From NCBI RefSeq assembly GCF_030530945.1, contig NZ_JAUMTZ010000018.1:1-34383 (forward strand): a stretch of 34,383 nucleotides of DNA, read 5' to 3'. Positions 14,937-21,607 of this stretch are shown piece after piece. Source of the DNA: Kocuria sp. Lineage in GTDB: Bacteria; Actinomycetota; Actinomycetes; Actinomycetales; Micrococcaceae. How positions within the stretch are numbered: position 1 is the stretch's first letter; every line of letters starts with the position of its first letter. The notes beneath the pieces were generated by a model. The model worked only from the letters and a program-made list of their open reading frames with translations, ran no database searches and was not told the origin of the DNA. Made by a program: the position numbers and the translations under genes.

Positions 14937-15896
14937 AATCGTGAGAAGGGTGGCTGGTTGCCGCAGGCGGTGGGGCCGGTGGTGGTTGTACTGGTGTAGT
15001 TAGCCGGCCAGGGCGTCGCGTCTTTCTTGCTCGCTGGTGTAGCAGCGGGCGTACGCCCACTCGTCTGCCATTGTGCGGCGGAAGCGCTCGACCTTGCCGT
15101 TGGCCTGGGGCCGGTACGGGCGTGTCCTCTTCGACGTGATTGACAGGACATCGCAGGTGTCACGCCACAAGTGTGAGCGGTAGGCGCCCCCGTTGTCCGA
15201 CAGCACCCGTTTGACGGTGACGCCGCGTTCGGCGAACCACTCGATAGCGCGGTGCAAGACAGCCACGGCGGTGATGGCTGTCTTATCGTCGTGGACCTCG
15301 CTGTACGCGACGCGGGAGTGGTCGTCGATGATGGTGTGCACGAATGCATACCCGAGCCTGGGGTGGCGCCACTTGCTCTCCGGCTTACCCGGCGTGGCAG
15401 CCCGGTTCTGCTCTCCCTGGAGCCGTCCGACATAGCGCCACCCGCCGCCGTCGGGGATGTTCCCGAGCTTCTTCACGTCTACGTGCACAAGGGACCCGGG
15501 GTGGGGGTGCTCGTACCGGCGGATCGGCTCAGCGGTTGCCCGGTCGACATAGGACAGCCGGTTCAGGCGCGCGACCGTGAGGACGCGGTGGAGCGTGGAC
15601 GGGGCGATGCCGAGCCGGGCTGCAAGTTGAACTGGGCGCCTTCGCGCAACCGCATTCGTAGGCTCACACAGCGCTTGGTCACGGCCTTCGGGGTTCTTGT
15701 TCGGCGACGACCTCGGGCGTGACGAGCGGTCCTGCATCGACTCGCCGGACAGGTAGCGGTCGACCTAACGCTTCACCGTCGGCCAGGACACCTGGAACCG
15801 GGCAGCGACCTCACTGATCGGCCATCCGTCATCGACAACGAGGCGGGCGACCTTGAGGCGGTAGCGGGGAGCCAGGACGGCGTCTGGGTGTGGCAT
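14914..15896 (-). pseudogene. IS481-family transposase, disrupted by nonsense and frameshift mutations
   Basis: The reading begins at ATG 15896 with PHPDAVLAPRYRLKVARLVV and a helix-turn-helix (ISEVAARFQVSWPTVKR), then hits a TAG where the family has Trp. It continues in the same frame with VDRYLSGESMQDRSSRP. A short out-of-frame stretch near 15625-15685 (double indel) precedes QLAARLGIAPSTLHRVL. The integrase core is well kept: HVDVKKLGNIPDGGGW, IDDHSRVAYSEVH, VLSDNGGAYRSH and KRTRPYRPQANGKVERF, giving the D-D-E residues. After ALAG another Trp codon is TAG, and a frameshift follows within NHHRPH before CGNQPPFSRLINVSGQY. At least two stops and frameshifts mean no functional protein, so the element is immobile unless helped in trans. 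Confidence 0.85.
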
Positions 15897-16020
15897 TGGG
15901 CATCTCTCCTCGATCGCCAGGCGATCTGTGTTGATGGGCTGGAAGGTACAGCTACGAACCGACTGTGGCGACGCGCATGAGAGCCCCACAGCCGCGATCG
16001 CCGGTCAATGCCGCAGATCG

Positions 16021-16692
16021 TCAGCTGCGGCTCGCCAGGGCGAACCAGGCTCCCCTGATGAGGAAGATGCCGACGAGCGCCGCCGCCCACAGCAGGCTCA
16101 CCTTGGCCTCACGTTCCAGCCGAGGGACGAGCCGCTCGAGGCGAGGCCATACCCGGTTGCCGAATGTGGCAGCGAGCCCAATGAGGACGATGGCGGGCAT
16201 GATCATGACGAGGCAGTACCCCGCGAGGACGAGCAGCCGGACGGGCCAGCCGATGGGCATCCCGGTGATGATCCCGTTCGCTGCGAGGTAGGGGAGCATC
16301 GTCGCGGCTTCCGTGAGGGCGGCCCCCGCCCCGAGCGCGACCATCGCGGCAAGCGACAGCGACCGGGGCTGAGGGACGGGGCCCTGCCTCGGGGCAGGCG
16401 TCGGCGACAGCACGCCCACGAGGATCAGGACCACGCCGATTGCCAGCCGGACCCAGATACCTGCATCGCTGGACCATGCCCGGGACAGTGGCCCGATGAG
16501 AACGTCATAGCCCGCCATCAGGGCCGCACCCAGCGCGTAGTAGATGGCCACCACAGTACCCAGGTAGACGGCCAGGGGGGCCACATCCACCCGGCGTCGT
16601 GCGATCACGAGAACGAGGGGGATGATCAGGGTCCCCAGGCTCGTGCTGTCCAGCAGGGCGAGACCTACCAATGCCAGCAGTTCAATCACCAC
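16021..16692 (-). CDS. GAP/SfLAP-family (sulfolipid-1-addressing protein-like) membrane protein, passenger gene
   Basis: 223 residues from GTG 16692, preceded by AAGAGAG at a good distance; the frame is open further upstream but runs through the operator and the divergent TetR gene. About six hydrophobic helices are visible, for example ELLALVGLALLDSTSLGTLIIPLVLV (1-30), VYLGTVVAIYYALGAALM, IGVVLILVGVLSP, LVMIMPAIVLIGLA and LWAAALVGIFLIRGAW. The LLALVGLALLDS..GTL start is typical of the GAP/Sap family related to LysE-type exporters, whose mycobacterial members move lipids; substrates elsewhere are unknown. It is divergent from a TetR repressor with a dyad between them, a common arrangement for a regulated exporter. 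Substrate not predictable. Confidence 0.75.
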   Translation of the reverse strand: MVIELLALVGLALLDSTSLGTLIIPLVLVIARRRVDVAPLAVYLGTVVAIYYALGAALMAGYDVLIGPLSRAWSSDAGIWVRLAIGVVLILVGVLSPTPAPRQGPVPQPRSLSLAAMVALGAGAALTEAATMLPYLAANGIITGMPIGWPVRLLVLAGYCLVMIMPAIVLIGLAATFGNRVWPRLERLVPRLEREAKVSLLWAAALVGIFLIRGAWFALASRS

Positions 16693-16700
16693 AGCCCACT

Positions 16701-16718
16701 CTCTTACGATCGTATGAG
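16701..16718. promoter_or_regulatory. Palindromic operator for the TetR regulator
   Basis: CTCTTACGATCGTATGAG is an inverted repeat matching at 16 of 18 positions with a perfect 10-bp core TACGATCGTA (16705-16714). It lies 8 bases upstream of the membrane-protein GTG and 38 upstream of the TetR ATG. A TATAGC -10 for tetR at 16729-16734 puts the -35 inside the dyad. Binding would block both divergent genes, the standard TetR scheme. Confidence 0.7.
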
Positions 16719-16756
16719 TCGCGGTCAGTATAGCCTGGCCCGGAACAGGAGGGCAC

Positions 16757-17359
16757 ATGTCGACATCACCCATGAAGCAGGCGCTCACCCCCGCCCAGGT
16801 GCGTATCGCCGACGCCGCGATCCGCGTCATCGCGCAGCAGGGCTTCGACGTCGTCAGCGTGCGGACCGTGGCCCAGGAGTCCGGACAGTCGGCCGGCACC
16901 GTCCAGTACCACTACAAGACGCGTCAGGACCTGCTCGTCGCGGCCTTGGTGCGGTCGATCCAACGGCAGCGCGAACGTATCAATGCGGCCGACACGGCCC
17001 AAGGCAGCTATCGCCGATCGATGGCCCGGTCCCTGCGCGAACTCCTGCCGCTGGAGGGTGTCTGCCGCGAAGACGCAGCAGTGTGGGTCAGCTACGGCGC
17101 CGCCGCGTCGACCCGCGACTGGCTGGCAGGGCTCTATTGGGGAGTGATGAGCGAGTTCCATCGCGACATCGAAGTGGTGCTGGAGCGGGCGCAAAGGGAC
17201 GGCCGGCTACGTGAAGGGCTGACCCCCCAGACCGCTGCCCCGATCGTGACCGCCCTAGTCAACGGACTGACCATTGACCACCTCAACGCGCCGCCAGAAG
17301 CGCGAGAGGGGATCGGACAAGCCCTGGATCGCGGCCTGTCCCTGATCCTCACGGATTGA
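16757..17359 (+). CDS. TetR-family transcriptional repressor, passenger gene
   Basis: 200 residues from ATG 16757 behind AGGAGGG (16747-16753); spacing is short, so the ATG at 16772 is possible. The N-terminal DNA-binding domain (~8-55) is typical: TPAQVRIADAAIRVIAQQGF, then VRTVAQESGQSAGTVQYHYK and RQDLLVAAL. The C-terminal part is variable ligand-binding helices with WLAGLYWGVMSEFHRDIEVVL. It probably represses itself and the divergent GAP-type membrane protein through the dyad at 16701-16718, releasing on binding the exported compound or a related signal. The stop lies 12 bases from the right inverted repeat, so it is part of the mobile unit. Confidence 0.9.
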   Translation: MSTSPMKQALTPAQVRIADAAIRVIAQQGFDVVSVRTVAQESGQSAGTVQYHYKTRQDLLVAALVRSIQRQRERINAADTAQGSYRRSMARSLRELLPLEGVCREDAAVWVSYGAAASTRDWLAGLYWGVMSEFHRDIEVVLERAQRDGRLREGLTPQTAAPIVTALVNGLTIDHLNAPPEAREGIGQALDRGLSLILTD

Positions 17360-17371
17360 ATGGCCCCCATC

Positions 17372-17394
17372 GATCAACGTCCCCGGTCAGTACA
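17372..17394. repeat. Right terminal inverted repeat of the IS481-type element
   Basis: It reads GATCAACGT to GTCAGTACA on the plus strand and is the reverse complement of the left repeat except at two adjacent bases. GCTAGG follows immediately and resembles GCCAGG before the left repeat. Confidence 0.8.
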
Positions 17395-17417
17395 GCTAGG
17401 AGCCGTGCGCCCGCACT

Positions 17418-17451
17418 CCAGGCACCGTTGCAGACCAGACACCGTGGCAGG
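17418..17451. repeat. Two tandem 17-bp repeats next to the element
   Basis: CCAGGCACCGTTGCAGA (17418-17434) is followed directly by CCAGACACCGTGGCAGG (17435-17451), 14 of 17 identical. A further CCAGGTACCGTG lies at 17485-17496. The 171-bp gap between the element and asd holds these and the hairpin at 17507-17542; no gene is seen. Confidence 0.45.
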
Positions 17452-17506
17452 TTGGACACCTGGCACTCCATGCCCGGTCGCAGCCCAGGTACCGTGCCCC
17501 GCCGGC

Positions 17507-17542
17507 CCACCGTCGGGCGGCAGGTGCCGCGTGCGGCGGTGG
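17507..17542 (-). terminator. Nested hairpin downstream of asd
   Basis: CCACCG (17507-17512) pairs with CGGTGG (17537-17542) around an inner GCGGCA/TGCCGC stem (17517-17530). It starts 24 bases beyond the asd stop on the minus strand. No T run follows, so this is a tentative terminator. Confidence 0.4.
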
Positions 17543-17565
17543 ACCGGGCGTCCCGCGACCTCGGC

Positions 17566-18702
17566 TCAGAGCGTCCCGAGGGCGATCTTCAGCATGCGCC
17601 GCACGGGTTCGGCGGCACCCCACAGCAGCTGGTCCCCCACGGTGAACGCGGAGACGTACTGCGGCCCCATGGACAGCGGCCGGATGCGTCCCACGGGGAT
17701 CTGCAGGGACCCGGAGGCCGCCACGGGGGTGAGGTCCCGCACGGAGTCCTCCTTGGTGTTGGGCACCACGGTGGCCCACTCGTTGTCCGCGTCCAGGATC
17801 CGCTCGATCTCCGCCACGGGGATCTCCTCCCGCAACTTGAGGGTGAGCGCCTGGGAGTGGGAGCGCATGGCGGCGATCCGCACGCACAGCCCGTCCACGG
17901 GCACCACGGAGTCCGTGGAACGGCCCAGGATCTTGTTGGTCTCGGCCTGTGCCTTCCACTCCTCGCGGGACTGCCCGCTGCCCAGGTCCGCGTCGATCCA
18001 GGGGATGAGCGAACCCGCCAGGGGCACCCCGAACTGCTCGGTGTCCAGCTCGCCGGAGCGCTGCGCGGCGAGCACGGTGCGGTCGATCTCCAGGATTGCG
18101 GAGGCCGGGTCCGCCAGCTCGTCCGCCACGCCCGCGTGGAGGTCCCCGAACTGCCGAAGCACCTCCCGCATGTGGCGCGCGCCGCCGCCGGAGGCCGCCT
18201 GGTAGGTCATGGAGGTGGCCCACTCCACGAGGTCGTTGCGGAACAGCCCGCCCAGACCCATGAGCATGCAGGAGACGGTGCAGTTGCCGCCCACGAAGTC
18301 CTTCACCCCGCGCTCCAGGGCGGCGTCGATCACGTCCCGGTTCACCGGGTCCAGCACGATCACGGCGTCGTCCCGCATGCGCAGCGTGGAGGCGGCGTCG
18401 ATCCAGATGCCGTCCCAGCCGCGCTGCCGCAGGGCCCCGTGCACGGCCTTCGTGTAGTCCCCGCCCTGCGTGGTCACCAGGACGGGCAGCTGGGCGAGCG
18501 TCTCCAGGTCGTGCGCGTCCTGCAGCGTGCCGGTGTCCCCGAGGCCGTCGACCACGGGGGCCGCGCCCCCGGCGTTGGACGTGGAGAAGAAGACCGGGTC
18601 CAGTCCGGCGAAGTCGTTCTCGGCGCGCATGCGGTCCATGAGTATGGAACCCACCATGCCGCGCCAACCGATGAAACCTACGGCTGCGGGGTGTGAAGTC
18701 AT
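17566..18702 (-). CDS. asd: Aspartate-semialdehyde dehydrogenase, proteobacterial-like long form
   Basis: 378 residues from ATG 18702. It reduces aspartyl phosphate to aspartate semialdehyde with NADPH, feeding lysine/diaminopimelate, threonine and methionine synthesis. N-terminal nucleotide-binding VGFIGWRGMVGS, active-site Cys in FVGGNCTVSCML (C141), substrate loop around SGGGARHMREVL and the catalytic His in AAMRSHSQALTLKL (H282) are present. The GWRGMVGSILMDRM start and the 378-residue length match the enterobacterial/Vibrio subtype better than the shorter actinobacterial form (~345 residues). The start lies six bases after TAGAGT with no ribosome site, which indicates a leaderless message. 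The mobile element sits immediately downstream. Confidence 0.95.
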   Translation of the reverse strand: MTSHPAAVGFIGWRGMVGSILMDRMRAENDFAGLDPVFFSTSNAGGAAPVVDGLGDTGTLQDAHDLETLAQLPVLVTTQGGDYTKAVHGALRQRGWDGIWIDAASTLRMRDDAVIVLDPVNRDVIDAALERGVKDFVGGNCTVSCMLMGLGGLFRNDLVEWATSMTYQAASGGGARHMREVLRQFGDLHAGVADELADPASAILEIDRTVLAAQRSGELDTEQFGVPLAGSLIPWIDADLGSGQSREEWKAQAETNKILGRSTDSVVPVDGLCVRIAAMRSHSQALTLKLREEIPVAEIERILDADNEWATVVPNTKEDSVRDLTPVAASGSLQIPVGRIRPLSMGPQYVSAFTVGDQLLWGAAEPVRRMLKIALGTL

Positions 18703-18708
18703 GCCCCC

Positions 18709-18714
18709 ACTCTA
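18709..18714 (-). promoter_or_regulatory. -10 element for leaderless asd transcript
   Basis: On the minus strand TAGAGT is followed by GGGGGC and then the asd ATG. The six-base spacing puts the transcription start at the A of the start codon. No -35 stands out. Confidence 0.6.
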
Positions 18715-18744
18715 CCGAGCGGCCCGCCACGGACCCGGGCCGAC

Positions 18745-19632
18745 TCAGCCCCGGGTCCGCGGGTCCGGAGTGGTGGCCAGCAGGTTCCGGTAGGCGGGGA
18801 ACCGGTCCACGAAGTCCCGCACGTAGCTGCACGAGGCGCGCACCTTCACGCCGCGCTCGCGGTACCCGTCGAGCACTCGGGACACCAGGGTGCGGGCGTG
18901 TCCCCTGCCGCCGAAGGCGGGGAAGACCACGGTGTGCTGCAGGTCCACGGTGCCGTCCGCGAGGACCTCCCCGCTCAGGAAGCCGAGCTGCTGTCCTTCG
19001 AGCCACAGCTCGTACCGGGTGCCGTCCCCGCTCCGGACCACCCGTGGGCCGGGGGCCTGCCCCGTCCCCGGGTCCAGTGTGTGGTCGTCGATCCGGTACC
19101 GCGTGCCGTTGCCCGCCACGGTCCAGTCCGCGACCTCGCGGCGGGACCAGGCGTCGTCGAGCGCGGGGGCGTAGGTGTCGCCGGTGACGTCCAGGTCCAC
19201 GGTGGTGACCAGGACCCGGGTGAGCGGCAGGGGAGTGTGGGCCGCGGCCTCGCGCCACACGCCCGGCCCGCCGAGCACCCAGATCTCGCGGGGCTCGGTC
19301 TCCGGCCCCGCCGCGGGCTCGGCGGCGAGCACGTCGAGCGCCACCGCCACGGCCTCGGCGTAGGACCCCACGGCCCACACCCGCTCCCCGTCCGCGGGCA
19401 CGGACTCAGGGCGGGAGGTGATCACGATGTTCTGCCGCCCGGGCAGCGGCCGCACCCGCTCCGGGAACGAGTCCCAGGTGCGCCGCCCCATGACCACGGG
19501 GTGCCCGATCGTGGTGCGGGCGAAGAACTTCAGGTCCTCGGAGAGGTGCCAGGGCAGCCCGCCGTCCACCCCGATCACACCGTCCGGCGTCTGGGCCCAG
19601 ATGGCGCCCACCACCACGTCGACCGCGCTCAC
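18745..19632 (-). CDS. folA: Dihydrofolate reductase fused to a GNAT-like C-terminal domain
   Basis: 295 residues from GTG 19632, which overlaps the thyA stop as GTGA. Residues 1-182 are a full DHFR: VVVGAIWAQTPDGVIGVDGGLPWHL with the catalytic acid D33, GHPVVMGRRTWDSFP, and the NADPH-binding WVLGGPGVWREA. DHFR reduces dihydrofolate made by the coupled ThyA. Residues ~203-285 are not part of DHFR (normally ~160-180 residues). They read like the small YjdJ-type acetyltransferase domain (Acetyltransf_CG): YELWLEGQQLGFLSGEV, LQHTVVFPAFGGRGHARTLV and VKVRASCSYVRDFVDRFP, with an acetyl-CoA-loop remnant GGRGHA and the conserved Cys. What it acetylates, if anything, is unknown. Confidence 0.93.
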   Translation of the reverse strand: MSAVDVVVGAIWAQTPDGVIGVDGGLPWHLSEDLKFFARTTIGHPVVMGRRTWDSFPERVRPLPGRQNIVITSRPESVPADGERVWAVGSYAEAVAVALDVLAAEPAAGPETEPREIWVLGGPGVWREAAAHTPLPLTRVLVTTVDLDVTGDTYAPALDDAWSRREVADWTVAGNGTRYRIDDHTLDPGTGQAPGPRVVRSGDGTRYELWLEGQQLGFLSGEVLADGTVDLQHTVVFPAFGGRGHARTLVSRVLDGYRERGVKVRASCSYVRDFVDRFPAYRNLLATTPDPRTRG

Positions 19633-20453
19633 ACCGCCACCGGAGCCTTGATGCCGGGGTGGTGGCGGTAGTCGTCCACGGCGAAGTCCTCGTACTCGTA
19701 GTCGAAGATGCTGGCGGGGCGGCGCGTGAGGCGCAGCGTGGGGTAGGGGTACGGCTCGCGGGCCAGCTGCGTGCGCACCTGCTCCAGGTGGTTCGTGTAG
19801 ATGTGGCAGTCCCCTCCCGTCCACACGAACTCGCCGGGCACCAGGTCGCACTGCTGGGCCACCATCACGGTGAGCAGGGCGTAGGACGCGATGTTGAACG
19901 GCACCCCCAGGAACAGGTCCGCGGAGCGCTGGTAGAGCTGGCAGCTCAGGGCGTCCGGTCCGTCCTCGCGCGGCTGCACGTAGAACTGGAACAGGGCGTG
20001 GCACGGCGGCAGCGCCATCCGGTCCACCTCCGCGGGGTTCCAGGCGGTGACCACGTGCCGGCGGGAGTCCGGGGTGGTGCGGATGGACTCCACCACGCGC
20101 GCGATCTGGTCGATGCTCTCCCCGTGGCCCGCGGGCCAGCTGCGCCACTGCACGCCGTAGACCGGGCCCAGCTCGCCGTCCGGGTCCGCCCACTCGTCCC
20201 AGATGCTCACGCCGCGCTCCTGCAGCCAGCGCACGTTCGAGGAGCCGGAGAGGAACCAGAGCAGCTCCAGCGCCACGGACCTGAAGTGCACCCGCTTGGT
20301 GGTCAGCAGCGGGAAGGAGCCGTCCGAGAGGTCGTAGCGGATCTGGCGGCCGAACACGGACAGGGTCCCGGTCCCGGTGCGGTCGGTCTTCGGCGTCCCG
20401 TTCTCCAGGACGTCCCGCAGGAGGTCCTCGTACGGGGTGGGGATGGTGGGCAT
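19629..20453 (-). CDS. thyA: Thymidylate synthase (ThyA)
   Basis: 274 residues from ATG 20453 behind AAAGGAAG. It methylates dUMP to dTMP using methylene-tetrahydrofolate, leaving dihydrofolate. The conserved parts are TPKTDRTGTGTLSVFGRQ, ELLWFLSGSSNVRWLQE, WDEWAD, GPVYGVQWRSW, the catalytic LPPCHALFQFYV (C151), YQRSADLFLGVPFNIASYALL and GDCHIYTNH. Length is close to the E. coli enzyme (264). Its stop overlaps the folA start, coupling production of the enzyme that recycles its product. It starts about 130 bases after the Nudix gene, with a hairpin between. Confidence 0.98.
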   Translation of the reverse strand: MPTIPTPYEDLLRDVLENGTPKTDRTGTGTLSVFGRQIRYDLSDGSFPLLTTKRVHFRSVALELLWFLSGSSNVRWLQERGVSIWDEWADPDGELGPVYGVQWRSWPAGHGESIDQIARVVESIRTTPDSRRHVVTAWNPAEVDRMALPPCHALFQFYVQPREDGPDALSCQLYQRSADLFLGVPFNIASYALLTVMVAQQCDLVPGEFVWTGGDCHIYTNHLEQVRTQLAREPYPYPTLRLTRRPASIFDYEYEDFAVDDYRHHPGIKAPVAV

Positions 20454-20502
20454 GGGCTTCCTTTCGAGGTGTCGCGCGGGCACCGGGTCACCGCGGCGCA
20501 GA

Positions 20503-20529
20503 CAGCGCGTGGGCCGGCCCTGCGCGCTG
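20503..20529 (-). terminator. Hairpin between the Nudix gene and thyA
   Basis: CAGCGCG (20503-20509) pairs with CGCGCTG (20523-20529) and GGGCC/GGCCC extends the pairing inside. It lies 53 bases beyond the Nudix stop on the minus strand. There is no T run. Confidence 0.45.
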
Positions 20530-20581
20530 GTTCGCCTCGGCGGCGGGGAGCGCGGGCGGCGTCGTCGGCGCGGTGGTGGGC

Positions 20582-21532
20582 TCAGTCGTCGAAGGGGGAG
20601 ATGATCTCGAAGCCCACGGCGCGGGAGCGCTGGGAACCCCGCGGCATGTGGAGCACGATCATCTGTCCGGGGCTCAGGTAGGGGTCCGTGTCCGGGAGCT
20701 CCCCGGCCATGCCGGCGGGCATGTGCCTGGCGAGGACCTTCAGCACCGTGGGAAGCACCGGCCGGTGCGTGCACAGCACCACGGGGCGCTCGGTGTCGAA
20801 GAGCTGCTCGGTGACCTGGGCCGCGCGCTTGGGGTGGCGCTTGTGGGTGGCCTCGGTCAGCTGCGGGCGCTCCTTGACCTTCACGCCGTGCTTCTGGGCG
20901 TAGGGCACCACGGTGGACATGCAGCGCAGCCACGGGGAGGTCACCACGCGCTCCGGGTGCCACGCCGCGAGCAGCCGGGTGACGGCGAGGGCCTGGCGCT
21001 TGCCCGTGGCCGCGAGGGGACGGTCGCCCTCGGCGCGCTGCCAGGACGAGCGGGGCTTGGCCTTCGCGTGGCGGATCACGATCACGGGGCGGGTGGCTAG
21101 GCTCGCCCGGGCGTGGAGGTCGGTGAGCACGTCCAGCGGGGGACGGTCGTCCGCGTTGGTGAGCATGGTGCGGGCCCGCTCGGGGGTGACCCACTCCATC
21201 CGGTCCACCTCGTCGTCCTCGGGGACCGCGCGGGTGCCCGGGGCCACCTCCGCGGCCCAGTAGCGCACGAGCTTGTCGTGGCCCCGGACCTTGTACTCGG
21301 AGTCGCCCAGGTGCACCCCCAGCGTGACGCGCAGCCCCGTCTCCTCGCGCAGCTCGCGCACGGCGGTCTCAGGGAGGGTCTCGCCGTCGTCCTGCTTGCC
21401 CTTGGGCCAGGACCAGTCGTCGTAGCGGGGGCGGTGGATGACCAGCACCTGGAGCTCGCCCTCCACCACGCGCCAGCAGAGGCATCCCGCGGCGAGGATG
21501 TCGTACTTGCTCAGTGCGGTGTTCTTCGCCAT
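20582..21532 (-). CDS. MutT1-type Nudix hydrolase with C-terminal histidine phosphatase domain
   Basis: 316 residues from ATG 21532 behind GGAGAG. The N-terminal Nudix domain has the box GKQDDGETLPETAVRELREETGL (residues 45-67) with the metal-binding Glu cluster. The C-terminal histidine phosphatase domain starts with RHAKAK at 154-159 and has a later catalytic His in VVLCTHRPVLPTVL. This two-domain layout is that of mycobacterial MutT1, which acts on 8-oxo-GTP/dGTP and diadenosine polyphosphates in nucleotide-pool sanitation. Substrate here is inferred from architecture. It is followed by thyA-folA, also nucleotide-related, but a hairpin separates them. Confidence 0.9.
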   Translation of the reverse strand: MAKNTALSKYDILAAGCLCWRVVEGELQVLVIHRPRYDDWSWPKGKQDDGETLPETAVRELREETGLRVTLGVHLGDSEYKVRGHDKLVRYWAAEVAPGTRAVPEDDEVDRMEWVTPERARTMLTNADDRPPLDVLTDLHARASLATRPVIVIRHAKAKPRSSWQRAEGDRPLAATGKRQALAVTRLLAAWHPERVVTSPWLRCMSTVVPYAQKHGVKVKERPQLTEATHKRHPKRAAQVTEQLFDTERPVVLCTHRPVLPTVLKVLARHMPAGMAGELPDTDPYLSPGQMIVLHMPRGSQRSRAVGFEIISPFDD

Positions 21533-21561
21533 GGTCTGCTCTCCGTGCTCACGTGCTCGTG

Positions 21562-21584
21562 CCCCGCCCGTGGACGCGGCGGGG
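21562..21584 (-). terminator. Hairpin after mshD
   Basis: CCCCGCC (21562-21568) pairs with GGCGGGG (21578-21584) across a nine-base loop in the 75-bp gap between the mshD stop and the Nudix start. No T run. Confidence 0.4.
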
Positions 21585-21607
21585 ATCCGTGTCGATGGTA
21601 GTGGTGC

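Larger units (their letters stand above)
14914..17394. mobile_element. IS481-family-derived mobile element carrying a TetR/GAP passenger pair
   Basis: This 2481-bp unit is bounded by 23-bp inverted repeats that match at 21 positions (14914-14936 and 17372-17394), both beginning TGTACTGACCGG at the outer end. The flanks GCCAGG (14908-14913) and GCTAGG (17395-17400) match at five of six bases and look like a target-site duplication. It contains a decayed IS481-type transposase at one end and a divergent membrane protein/TetR pair filling the rest up to 12 bases from the right repeat. Base composition is visibly less GC-rich than the flanks, notably around 16681-16740. A weaker TGTAC-type end at 15930-15951 would define a bare IS; the much better repeat match favours the larger unit. 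Confidence 0.75.

Noticed and set aside
15930..15951. Alternative right end of a bare IS481 copy (minus-strand TGTACCTTCCAGCCCATC)
   Set aside because: It shares only the TGTAC tip and scattered bases with the left repeat, while 17372-17394 matches at 21 of 23 positions and has a plausible target duplication. It could still be a relic of an older IS end.
16692..16899. N-terminal extension of the GAP-type membrane protein to an ATG at 16899
   Set aside because: The extra 69 residues would be encoded through the operator and antisense to the TetR helix-turn-helix, and the hydrophobic family start begins at the GTG at 16692, which has a ribosome site.
17418..17496. CRISPR-like array
   Set aside because: Only two adjacent and one partial repeat, no spacers of regular length and no cas genes.
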